DNA of 6,932 nt, taken from the NCBI GenBank assembly GCA_964471755.1, contig CAYYJM010000307.1, positions 1-6,932 on the forward strand. The letters run 5' to 3'. Under the pieces are notes generated by a model. It ran no database searches. It was not told where the DNA came from and was given only the letters and a program-made list of their open reading frames with translations. This DNA comes from CAYYJM01 sp964471755 (GTDB lineage Bacteria > Planctomycetota > Planctomycetia > Gemmatales > Gemmataceae). Below are positions 1-6,074 of this stretch, in pieces (the first letter of the stretch is position 1; each line of letters opens with the position of its first letter). The position numbers and the translations under genes are program-made.

Positions 1-36
1 TGCTTCTGAACTCCCGCTTCCCCGTGCATTACTTTC

Positions 37-132
37 CTAACATGGGATAGCCGGCTGGGCGGTGGTGCCGCTGGTCAACGAGCCGATGACGAGAGCCAGA
101 GCCACGACGGCCGGCAGGAATTTCCACTTCAT
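37..132 (-). CDS. Possible 31-residue secreted peptide
   Basis: This is a short frame whose product is almost entirely a signal peptide. It has a basic start (MKWK), a hydrophobic core at residues 5-17 (FLPAVVALALVIG) and a polar stretch with a plausible signal peptidase I site after TTA at about residue 25. Only about six residues (QPAIPC) would then be released. The ATG at 132 is chosen because GGAGG lies eight bases upstream; the same frame stays open to 246 but lacks such a site there. The lone Cys is the last residue, so this is not a lipobox. I do not recognise a family. It could be a real small exported peptide or the surviving head of a decayed secreted protein; the neighbouring frame also stops within a few codons, so a single frameshift would not restore a longer product. 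The start signals are good, but function is unknown. Confidence 0.45.
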   Translation of the reverse strand: MKWKFLPAVVALALVIGSLTSGTTAQPAIPC

Positions 133-354
133 GGATGCGTCCTCCAGGGGTGTGAGCCGCGCCCGTGCGCCGGGCGGATGGCGTATCATGGCCGAGGACC
201 GGGCCGTATTCCAGGGGAGGCCGACGAATTTTTTCGTCCCAGTCAATCCATCCGCGCAAATCGTGAGCTAGGCTTCAACGGTGGTCGGTGTGCCGGGGAG
301 CGTCTCCACGTCGAGGTTCGCCATCCCCGTGCGAAGGAACGGAGGGAGCGCCCG
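133..354. promoter_or_regulatory. Divergent intergenic region with small inverted repeat
   Basis: This 222-base spacer lies between the starts of the small minus-strand peptide gene and the plus-strand HEAT-repeat gene, so it should hold both promoters. The visible structure is an AT-rich inverted repeat at 223-238, GACGAA-TTTT-TTCGTC, a perfect 6-bp stem that could be an operator or a small hairpin. TTGACT is readable on the minus strand at 246-241, but no good -10 hexamer lies 16-18 bases after it, so I do not call a defined promoter. Ribosome-binding sites flank the region at both ends (GGAGG facing the peptide, GGAGGG at 341-346 facing the HEAT gene). Confidence 0.35.
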
Positions 355-1071
355 GTGGCCAGCGTCACAACCGGCAAACGCGAGCCGGATCTGCAAATGC
401 TCCTGAATCGCTTGCACGATCCCGAACCGAGTCGGCGGATCTCGGCGATCGTCGTCCTGGGCAATCTCGGCCCACGAGCCCGGCCGGCCCTGCCCGCCCT
501 GATCCAGACGTTGAAGGATCGCACACCAGACGTTCGCCGACTGTCCATCGTCGCGATCTTGCAGTTTGGCTGCGAAATCGCCGCCCAGGCCGTCACCGCC
601 ATCATCCCACTGCTCCACGATCCGGACCCGCGAGTTCGTCGGCGAGCGATCATGGCTCTGGGCGAACTCGGGCCGACGGCTCGCTCGGCCGTGCCTGCAC
701 TGCTACCCCTGCTCCGCAGTCCCGATGGCCTGATCCGCCGACTGACCGCCGCCACGCTGGGCGACATCGGCCCGACCGCGCCGGCCGCCATCCCGGCCCT
801 GATCGAGAGCCTGCGCGACGAGGACATGAAACAGCGCGCCGTGACGCAGGCCGCCCTGGCCAAGATGGGAGCCCGTGCCGTGCCCCGGCTGATCGATGCC
901 CTGCGTCATCCCGACGCCCGGGTTCGCCGGTATGCCGCTCACCTCCTGGGCCGATGCGAACGCGGCCGGGACGCCGTCAACGAGCTGCACCTGCTGCTCC
1001 GCGACCCCGAGCAACTCGTCCGCGAAGCCGCCCGGTCTGCCCTGGGTCTGTTGCAGAACATCCCGGCCTGA
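355..1071 (+). CDS. HEAT-repeat protein
   Basis: The 238-residue product is made almost wholly of about seven HEAT-like helical repeats of 30-35 residues, roughly at 12-44, 45-79, 80-111, 112-144, 145-174, 175-206 and 207-235. Each runs as A-x-P-A-L-x-x-L-L-x-D-P-D-x-x-V-R-R-x-A-x-x-A-L-G-x-L-G with variation. The units at 80-144 are clearest. Repeats 2 and 5 are the most divergent. Such solenoids bind proteins or act as scaffolds; lyase-type relatives (PBS lyase HEAT repeats) share the pattern, but no catalytic domain is attached here. There is no signal peptide or membrane segment, so it is probably cytoplasmic. The GTG at 355 is chosen because GGAGGG at 341-346 sits eight bases upstream; the frame is open further up to an ATG at 178, but that stretch lacks HEAT character. 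The gene stands alone on this strand and ends five bases from the stop of the convergent CPBP gene. Its partner is unknown. Confidence 0.88.
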   Translation: MASVTTGKREPDLQMLLNRLHDPEPSRRISAIVVLGNLGPRARPALPALIQTLKDRTPDVRRLSIVAILQFGCEIAAQAVTAIIPLLHDPDPRVRRRAIMALGELGPTARSAVPALLPLLRSPDGLIRRLTAATLGDIGPTAPAAIPALIESLRDEDMKQRAVTQAALAKMGARAVPRLIDALRHPDARVRRYAAHLLGRCERGRDAVNELHLLLRDPEQLVREAARSALGLLQNIPA

Positions 1072-1076
1072 GCCCG

Positions 1077-2450
1077 TCAGCGCGTCATCACCAGCAGAAG
1101 CGTCGTCACCGCCGCGTTGTTCAACGCGTGTGCGGTCATCGACGCGATCAACGAGCCACGCCATTCGCGAGCCAGGCTGAGAGGAACGGCGATGGCCAGC
1201 AGAGCCGGCACCCCGAGCAGGCCCTGCGGGTGAATGATCGCGAAGACCAACCCGACGGCGAAGGCACTGGTCAGCCGACCGAGAAAGCCGCGCAGGTGCC
1301 GCTGGAGCATGCCCCGGAAAGCCAGTTCCTCGACGAGCGGAGCGATCACCGCCGCCGTGATGAAGATCGAAATCACCATCCACCCGGGGCCCAGGATGAG
1401 CCGGACGATCGGGTGCGTGGGTCGGCCCGAAGGCGCGAAGGGATTCTCGCCCCCGGGCCCGCTCTTCACCAGATCGCTCAGGAAGCCGACGACGACGACA
1501 CTGGCGAGGATCAGCGGCAGAATGGTGGCGTAGGTCGCCAGGCCGACGAGCATTTCCTGGCCCACGGATCGGCCCGGTTGCAGGCCGAGATCCGCGCGAA
1601 TCGTGTGCCAGTCTCGGCCGCGAAGCCGACCCCAGAGCAGGGCCAGGCCAGCGCTGAGGAGCATGGCCAGGCCGCCGCTCACCAGACTGCTCAGTCCGGG
1701 CACGATGGCCAGCAAGCGGGCCAGAGCCAGGTACGAGCCGAGCCAGACGGCGAACGTCTCGGCGTACAACCCGGAGCCGGTCTGCGGCTCCAGAGCCCAG
1801 GGGATTTGGCCGTCCATCCATTGGATGAAAAAGACGATGAGTAAGCCAAGGCCGACGATGGCGAGCAGGCCGCCGAGCAGCATCATGCCGAAGGCGATCC
1901 CCATCGCGCGAACCGCCTCCGCGCGAATGGCCTGCACCTCCGTCGGGTCGGCTCCGGGCCGATGAGCCCGGGCGAGCTGACCCAGCCAGCCGTATTTTGC
2001 CAGTGTCTCCTGATCCTCCTCGGTCAGCTCCGGGCGCGGATCGGCCGCGTAGAGACGCTCTAGCACGTCGCGCAACCGCTCGTCGGCCGGGTTGAGCGCC
2101 GCCTGATGTTCGATGCGGAGTGCCTCCAGGTCGGCGAGATACTGCCGGGCCCCGTCGCGGCCGTCGAGTTCGCCGACGAGAATGGTGACGAGCAGCCGCT
2201 GTCCGTAGGGACCTTTCTTCAGCCGATCGAGTTCCTCGCCAGCCCGCTTCTGCTGATCGAACTCGTTCAGGGCGAGGATCATTCGTCCCTGGACCAGGGC
2301 CAGGAGTTCGTCGCCACTCTCGCGCAGTCGCTCGCCCCCGGCCTGCTGAATCCAGATGGTGAACACGACCAGGCCAAGGATCACGAGCCAGGCGAGGCCG
2401 GTCTGGTAGGTTGGCGGACGGTGCGTGATCGGCGACGGCAGACTGCTCAT
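1077..2450 (-). CDS. CPBP-family intramembrane metalloprotease
   Basis: This is a 457-residue membrane protein of the CPBP/Abi family (CAAX prenyl protease-like). The three family motifs are present: EELAFRG with the paired Glu at 374-375 and Arg379; FAIIH with Phe403 and His407; and HALNN with His441 and Asn445. In this family the Glu and His residues form the metal-dependent active site within the membrane. A single hydrophobic segment lies at about 19-34, followed by a soluble, charged, mostly helical region at about 36-180, then about seven or eight hydrophobic segments from 183 to the C-terminus. The soluble insert is larger than in minimal family members. The ATG at 2450 is chosen because it overlaps the kinase stop as ATGA, suggesting translational coupling; a 27-residue upstream extension in the same frame lies inside the kinase gene. 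Substrate is unknown. Family roles range from prenyl-protein processing to bacteriocin self-immunity, and nothing nearby indicates bacteriocin production. Confidence 0.88.
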   Translation of the reverse strand: MSSLPSPITHRPPTYQTGLAWLVILGLVVFTIWIQQAGGERLRESGDELLALVQGRMILALNEFDQQKRAGEELDRLKKGPYGQRLLVTILVGELDGRDGARQYLADLEALRIEHQAALNPADERLRDVLERLYAADPRPELTEEDQETLAKYGWLGQLARAHRPGADPTEVQAIRAEAVRAMGIAFGMMLLGGLLAIVGLGLLIVFFIQWMDGQIPWALEPQTGSGLYAETFAVWLGSYLALARLLAIVPGLSSLVSGGLAMLLSAGLALLWGRLRGRDWHTIRADLGLQPGRSVGQEMLVGLATYATILPLILASVVVVGFLSDLVKSGPGGENPFAPSGRPTHPIVRLILGPGWMVISIFITAAVIAPLVEELAFRGMLQRHLRGFLGRLTSAFAVGLVFAIIHPQGLLGVPALLAIAVPLSLAREWRGSLIASMTAHALNNAAVTTLLLVMTR

Positions 2451-3124
2451 GGAGTCGTCTCGGTCTTGTGGGTATCGGTCCACAGCCGGACGCCGCCGAG
2501 GAAGGCGTTCTCGTTCGCCCCCTGCCGACAATCCGGCGGCAGCGTGTCGAGCTTCTTGACGTTACCGCCGCCCAGGACGACGTAATCGACGATGAAGGCG
2601 GCCTTGAGTCGAGCCACCACGTCGAAGACGTAGCGCGTCCACTTGCGCTTGCCGAGACGCTTCAGGCCGGCGTCCCCGACGTAATCCTCGAACGATTTCC
2701 CCTTGCGGTAGGGGAGATGACCGCCTTCCATCGGAACGATGAAGCCGTTGAGGACGAGCGTCGTGCCCAGGCCGGTGCCCAGGCCGAGGAAGAGCATTCG
2801 GCCGCCCTGGAAGCTTCCCAGCGCCTGCATGGCCGCGTCGTTGAGAATCTTGACCGGCTTGTGCAGTTGGGCCGCGAAGTCGAAACCGAGCCAACCGGAG
2901 CCGAGGTTCACCGGCTCCATGAGGATCTTGCTATCGACCACGGGGCCGGGATAACCCAGGGTGATGACGTCGTACTCCCAGCCAAGCGTGTTGGCCCGGA
3001 CGCCCTCGACGAACTGCTGGGCGGTCATGGCCGAGCCGGAGGAGAACTTGCGGCTCTCCTCATTGTCGCTGACCTTGAGCTTGACGTTGGTTCCGCCGAT
3101 GTCGCAAACGAGTACACGCATCAT
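2447..3124 (-). CDS. ROK-family kinase, polyphosphate glucokinase-like
   Basis: The 225-residue product has the ASKHA sugar-kinase plan of the ROK family. DIGGT at 8-12 is the first phosphate loop, GYPGPV at 57-62 is a family sugar-site turn, LNDA at 94-97 carries the expected catalytic base Asp96, GLGTGLG at 114-120 is the second phosphate loop, EGGH at 133-136 contacts the sugar in relatives, and LGGGN at 184-188 is the adenosine-type motif. The Cys-rich zinc motif of typical ROK glucokinases and repressors is absent, and there is no N-terminal DNA-binding domain. Shortness and the K-W-x-x-Y-V-x-x-V segment before LGGGN resemble actinobacterial polyphosphate glucokinases, so phosphorylation of glucose or a related sugar from polyphosphate or ATP is likely; the donor cannot be decided from sequence. 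Two ATGs lie in tandem at the start; the first has GAGGGA six bases upstream. It shares an ATGA overlap with the CPBP gene, although no functional link is obvious. Confidence 0.85.
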   Translation of the reverse strand: MMRVLVCDIGGTNVKLKVSDNEESRKFSSGSAMTAQQFVEGVRANTLGWEYDVITLGYPGPVVDSKILMEPVNLGSGWLGFDFAAQLHKPVKILNDAAMQALGSFQGGRMLFLGLGTGLGTTLVLNGFIVPMEGGHLPYRKGKSFEDYVGDAGLKRLGKRKWTRYVFDVVARLKAAFIVDYVVLGGGNVKKLDTLPPDCRQGANENAFLGGVRLWTDTHKTETTP

Positions 3125-3130
3125 CTCAGT

Positions 3131-3169
3131 TCCCTCGTAATTCCGCGTTTCGGGCCTATTTTACGAGGG
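3131..3169 (-). promoter_or_regulatory. Inverted repeat covering the kinase ribosome-binding site
   Basis: Arms at 3132-3140 (CCCTCGTAA) and 3161-3169 (TTACGAGGG) are perfect 9-bp complements separated by 20 bases. On the minus-strand transcript the downstream arm contains GAGGG, the ribosome-binding site of the kinase gene, which ends six bases before its ATG. If transcription starts upstream of 3169, the hairpin would sequester that site. Alternatively, TAAAAT on the minus strand at 3163-3158 resembles a -10 hexamer, in which case the repeat spans promoter and leader and would more likely be a protein operator. I could not find a convincing -35 partner. The symmetry is seen directly; the regulatory role is inferred. 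Confidence 0.45.
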
Positions 3170-3185
3170 CGAGGCCGGCTGGTAA

Positions 3186-3509
3186 TCACACTGGATCTGA
3201 AAGCAGGAGAATACGGCGAACAAACACGACGCTCTGTTCTTCATGCACCGAATAGTCCACCACCAGCGGTGGCACGATGAACATGCGTACGACCAGGTGG
3301 AGCGACTGGAGCCGAAACAGGGGTTCGCCACACTCTCGGGCCGATTCTTGCAATCGCTGATTCACGGCTGTCAGTGCCGCCACGATTCGAGGGCCGATGG
3401 ATGTTCCTCGGTGGTGTTCAATCAACTCGCGGAGTTCGTTCAGCACGGCGCGGGGGCAAGCGACGGAAAAGGCCGAACCGCCTCCGGCGGCGCTCATGGG
3501 CGCACTCAC
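3186..3509 (-). CDS. Small protein with RelE/ParE-like C-terminal half
   Basis: This is a 107-residue protein that I do not recognise by name. Residues about 19-60 are predicted to be helical (VLNELRELIEHH, VAALTAVNQRLQESA). Residues 66-103 look like two or three beta strands: LVVRMFIVPPLVVDYSVHEE, then QSVVFVRRILLL. A helical first half followed by strands ending in the pattern R-x-x-x-x-x-P-x-x-V-x-Y-x-V-x-E-E-x-x-x-V-x-V is reminiscent of the RelE/ParE toxin fold, but I cannot assign catalytic residues. The GTG at 3509 is preferred because it overlaps the upstream stop as GTGA, implying coupled translation; ATG at 3497 is the alternative, and neither has a strong ribosome-binding site of its own. 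It might be a toxin-like or other small regulatory partner of the upstream gene; an unrelated conserved protein is equally possible. Confidence 0.65.
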   Translation of the reverse strand: MSAPMSAAGGGSAFSVACPRAVLNELRELIEHHRGTSIGPRIVAALTAVNQRLQESARECGEPLFRLQSLHLVVRMFIVPPLVVDYSVHEEQSVVFVRRILLLSDPV

Positions 3510-3919
3510 GGTGCATCGCCAGCGCCCACGAGTTGTTCGAGTTCCCGGATCACCTCACTGAGCGGGACGCAGTCCTCCGGCGGTTGGGCAAAGCGAAGGA
3601 TGTCCTCGGGGGTCAGCGATTGCTGGTGCTTCTGGTACGCATCGGCCACTCGCCCCGCTTGCTGCTCCAGAATGCGAACGGCAAGCATGGCAACGGCCTG
3701 GCGCAGACCTCCCGTCGTGTTGTCCGGAACCCTGGCGTCAGACTGGAGCAGACCCAAGGCGGTGAGCATCCCCGAGAGAACGCCGCGGTTGAATTCCTCG
3801 GACTGGTGGGGGTCAATCCGGGCAGCCAGGGCAGCGGCCTGGGACTCCGGGATCTGCACTCGGTCCGCAGCCAGGTTCCCGACAACGGTTTCGTCCTGGC
3901 GGTCGTTGAGGTTCGCCAT
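3506..3919 (-). CDS. Unknown 137-residue protein, partner of downstream small gene
   Basis: I do not recognise this protein. It is soluble and acidic to neutral, with no signal peptide or membrane segment. It is mostly helical, with helices likely at about 25-35, 40-60, 70-100, 104-111 and 118-132, and a central segment (LRQAVAMLAVRILEQQAGR, 72-90) suited to packing or dimerisation. No helix-turn-helix, ribbon-helix-helix or enzyme motif is clear. The ATG at 3919 is very well supported: upstream on the minus strand at 3930-3923 is GGAGGTGA, a near-ideal anti-16S match, three bases from the start. The stop overlaps the start of the 107-residue gene as GTGA, so both are likely made together. 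If that downstream protein is a RelE/ParE-like toxin, this gene occupies the usual antitoxin place, but at 137 residues it is longer than most such antitoxins and shows no DNA-binding motif that I can see. Confidence 0.8.
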   Translation of the reverse strand: MANLNDRQDETVVGNLAADRVQIPESQAAALAARIDPHQSEEFNRGVLSGMLTALGLLQSDARVPDNTTGGLRQAVAMLAVRILEQQAGRVADAYQKHQQSLTPEDILRFAQPPEDCVPLSEVIRELEQLVGAGDAP

Positions 3920-3939
3920 GATTCACCTCCCTCTACTCC

Positions 3940-3969
3940 AGAATACTGTCACGCCCTGGTCCGGCACAA
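3940..3969 (-). promoter_or_regulatory. Possible promoter for the two small coupled genes
   Basis: Read on the minus strand, TTGTGC (3969-3964) and TATTCT (3945-3940) are separated by 18 bases. They match the sigma-70 consensus at three and four of six positions. Transcription would begin near 3933, giving a leader of about 14 bases that holds the strong GGAGGTGA site. It lies in the 62-base gap after the LRR gene, where no terminator is visible. The match is modest, and planctomycete promoters are poorly defined, so this is tentative. Confidence 0.28.
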
Positions 3970-3981
3970 GTCTCCTCGTCC

Positions 3982-4989
3982 TCAGCGGATCACCACGCAT
4001 GCCGGCAGTCGCTCGCGCAGGAACGCCAGCCCCTCGGCTCGTACGCCGGTGTTTCGCAGCACCAGTTTCTTCAGTGTACGACACCCGGCGAGGACACGCA
4101 CACCCGGATCGCTGATCGGATTGCCGGACAGGTCGAGCGTCTCCAGCGTCGGCAACCGGGCCAGCACTGGCAGGGCGGCATCGGTCACCTCGCCCGTCTC
4201 CAGCCGGAGCGTCTTCAGGCCCTTCAGACCGGCCAATCGCTCAACGCCGACGTCGGTCACCCGTGTCTTGCCGAGGTTCAGTTCGGTCAGGCCGGTCAGG
4301 CGAGCGACGTGCTTCATGCCGTCGTCGCCGACGCGCGTGCCGACCAGGGACAGGTCCTTCAATCCGGTCAGGGGTGCGAGATGAGCCAGGCCAGCGTCCG
4401 TGACGGCCGTCAGCGGCAGGTAGAGCGTTTCCAGGTTCTTCAGCCCGGCCAGGTGTTTCATCCCGTCGTCGGTGATGCGTGTGCCGCCCAGGTCGAGCAG
4501 ACGTAGCTCGGCCAGGCCGGCGAGTTGCTTCAGGCCGGCATCGCCGACGCGCGTCTCGCTCAGGTAGAGCGTCCGCAGCCTGCCCATCCCGGCGAGATGA
4601 GCCAGGCCGCCCGAGCCGACGCGGGTGCCGCTCAGGTTGAGAAATTCCAGAGTCGTCAGGTCGCCGATTTCCTTCAGCCCGGCGTCGTCGATCGGGCTGA
4701 GACGGCAGTTCATCTCACGGAGGGTCTTCACCTTCGCCAGTTGTCGGAAGCCGGCTCCGGTGACGCGTGTGGCGTAGAAGTCGAGCGTGCGCAGTCGCGG
4801 CAGGTCGGCCAGGGTCGGCAGGATCTTCGCCATCTCGGCGTCGGTCAGCATCGGCTGGGCGAAGGCGACCCAGGTGATCGGCTCACCCGGCAGCTTGCGA
4901 TCGCGGACGACACGGCCGCCAGCCTGGAGGAGGGTCTCCTCCGGCGTCCCGGCCAGGCCGAGCAGGCCGACGAGCAGCAGCGCACGCAT
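3982..4989 (-). CDS. Secreted leucine-rich-repeat protein
   Basis: The 335-residue product starts with a probable Sec signal peptide (MRALLLVGLLGLAG, no lipobox Cys), then a linker to about residue 63. Eleven consecutive LRR units of exactly 24 residues occupy 64-327, starting at 64, 88, 112, 136, 160, 184, 208, 232, 256, 280 and 304. The consensus is x-x-L-x-x-L-x-L-x-x-T-x-V-T-D-x-G-L-x-x-L-A-x-L, the cysteine-containing or RI-like type abundant in planctomycetes. These proteins form curved solenoids that bind partners; no enzymatic domain is present. The tail is only eight residues, including Cys331 (Cys303 in repeat 10 is the other late Cys). The ATG at 4989 has AGGAG six bases upstream, and that site overlaps the dehydrogenase TAG, with 9 bases between genes, so the two are surely cotranscribed. 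Location is probably periplasmic or outside the cytoplasm. The ligand and any link to the dehydrogenase are unknown. Confidence 0.9.
   Translation of the reverse strand: MRALLLVGLLGLAGTPEETLLQAGGRVVRDRKLPGEPITWVAFAQPMLTDAEMAKILPTLADLPRLRTLDFYATRVTGAGFRQLAKVKTLREMNCRLSPIDDAGLKEIGDLTTLEFLNLSGTRVGSGGLAHLAGMGRLRTLYLSETRVGDAGLKQLAGLAELRLLDLGGTRITDDGMKHLAGLKNLETLYLPLTAVTDAGLAHLAPLTGLKDLSLVGTRVGDDGMKHVARLTGLTELNLGKTRVTDVGVERLAGLKGLKTLRLETGEVTDAALPVLARLPTLETLDLSGNPISDPGVRVLAGCRTLKKLVLRNTGVRAEGLAFLRERLPACVVIR
4009..4800 (-). repeat. Eleven 72-base LRR coding repeats
   Basis: The coding sequence for LRR residues 64-327 is a tandem run of eleven 72-base units with no insertion or deletion. Units are diverged in sequence but hold phase throughout. 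The third to eighth units are closest to one another, sharing T-R-V-x-D-x-G and H-L-A or Q-L-A cores. The best explanation is old internal duplication kept by selection on the fold, not a recent DNA repeat. Confidence 0.85.
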
Positions 4990-4998
4990 CGGCGTCTC

Positions 4999-6054
4999 CT
5001 ACAGGGCGGCGATCACGGCGGCGGTCACGTCGGCCGTCTTCGCCGTGCCGCCCAGGTCCGGCGGCAGCGGCGCGCCGGCGGCCAGCACCTTCGTCACGGC
5101 GGCACGAATCCGGGCGGCCGGCTGATCCAGACCGAGGAACTCGAGCATCATCACGCCGGACAGGATCGCGGCCAGCGGGTTGGCGATGCCCTTGCCGGCG
5201 ATGTCCGGAGCGGAGCCGTGAACCGGCTCGAACATGCTGGGATGCTTCCGCGTCGGATTGATGTTCGCGCTGGCCGCCAGGCCCATGCTACCGGTCACGA
5301 TCGCCGCCAGGTCGGTCAGGATGTCGCCGAACAGATTGCTCGCCACGACCACGTCGAACGTCTCCGGCTTGCGGACGAAGTCCATCGCCCCGGCATCGAC
5401 CAGCAGCGAGTGCGTCTGCACGTCGGGATAGTCCTTCGCCACGGCGGTGAACGTCTCGTCCCACAGGACGAAGCCGTACGGCAGAGCGTTCGACTTGGTG
5501 ATGCTGGTGAGCTTCTTGCGGCGCTTGCGAGCGGCCTCGAAGGCGGCCCGCATGATGCGCTCGCAGCCACGACGGGTGAACACGGCCGTCTGCAAGGCCA
5601 GCTCGTCCGGTGTGCCCTGATAGAGCCGACCGCCCACCGGCGCGTACTCGCCCTCGGTGTTCTCGCGGAAGACGAGGAAGTCGATCGAGCCGGGAGCCTT
5701 GTCACGCAGCGGACACGGCACGCCGGGGTAGAGGTAGGCCGGGCGAAGATTGACGTACTGATCGAACCGGCGGCGCATCGGCAGGAGCAGGCCGTGGATC
5801 GTCGCGCTGTCGGGCACCTGGGGATGGCCCATCGCGCCGAGGAAGATGGCGTGGTGCTTCTGGAGAATGTCCCAGCCGTCGTCGGGCATGATTCGGCCGT
5901 GCTGCTGGAAGTAGGCGGCGCTCCAGGGAAGATACTCGAAGTGCAAGCGGGCGGACTCGCCCTGAAGCGCTCGCTGGAGGACCTGCACGGCGCTCCCGAT
6001 TACCTCGGGGCCGATGCCATCGCCACCGACGACCGCAATCTGAAATTCCGACAT
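4999..6054 (-). CDS. Beta-decarboxylating dehydrogenase, tartrate/D-malate type
   Basis: The 351-residue, full-length protein belongs to the isocitrate/isopropylmalate dehydrogenase superfamily. GGDGIGPEV lies at 10-18. Substrate-site residues include Arg94-96 region, Arg104 (NLRPA), Arg130 and Tyr137 (FRENTEGEY), Lys187 (TKSN), and metal ligands Asp220, Asp244 and Asp248 (LFGDILTDLA). HGSAPDIAGKGIANP at 279-293, with Asp284, marks NAD+ rather than NADP+ use. Details favour the tartrate dehydrogenase/D-malate dehydrogenase (TtuC/DmlA) branch over true LeuB: the IHGLLLPMRRRFDQYVNLRPA segment, PGVPCPL, TKSNALP in place of the LeuB DKAN, and EFLG near the C-terminus. The likely reaction is NAD-dependent oxidation and decarboxylation of D-malate, tartrate or a related 2-hydroxyacid; an isopropylmalate role is not excluded. 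No leuC or leuD gene is nearby. The ATG at 6054 has only a weak upstream site. It is first in the minus-strand run, nine bases ahead of the LRR gene. Confidence 0.9.
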   Translation of the reverse strand: MSEFQIAVVGGDGIGPEVIGSAVQVLQRALQGESARLHFEYLPWSAAYFQQHGRIMPDDGWDILQKHHAIFLGAMGHPQVPDSATIHGLLLPMRRRFDQYVNLRPAYLYPGVPCPLRDKAPGSIDFLVFRENTEGEYAPVGGRLYQGTPDELALQTAVFTRRGCERIMRAAFEAARKRRKKLTSITKSNALPYGFVLWDETFTAVAKDYPDVQTHSLLVDAGAMDFVRKPETFDVVVASNLFGDILTDLAAIVTGSMGLAASANINPTRKHPSMFEPVHGSAPDIAGKGIANPLAAILSGVMMLEFLGLDQPAARIRAAVTKVLAAGAPLPPDLGGTAKTADVTAAVIAAL

Positions 6055-6074
6055 TGCACCAGGTCTCTTTGCCG

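Noticed and set aside
703..1821. A 372-codon minus-strand frame across the convergent junction
   Set aside because: It runs antisense to the HEAT gene and out of frame through the CPBP gene, and its product has skewed low-complexity composition.
288..1844. A 518-codon plus-strand open frame spanning the HEAT gene and part of the CPBP gene
   Set aside because: It overlaps two well-supported genes in another frame or strand, its protein is a low-complexity mix of Arg, Pro, Ala and Gly without any domain, and long antisense frames are common in GC-rich DNA.
1077..2450. CPBP/Abi protein considered as a phage-abortive or bacteriocin-immunity gene
   Set aside because: The old family name Abi does not imply phage defence, and no bacteriocin precursor, transporter or defence gene lies nearby.
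2468..3280. A 270-codon plus-strand frame opposite the kinase gene
   Set aside because: The kinase on the minus strand carries all ROK motifs, so this is an antisense shadow.
3374..4384. A 336-codon plus-strand frame opposite the two small genes and the LRR gene
   Set aside because: There is no ribosome-binding site or domain, and the minus-strand genes have much better start signals and protein character.
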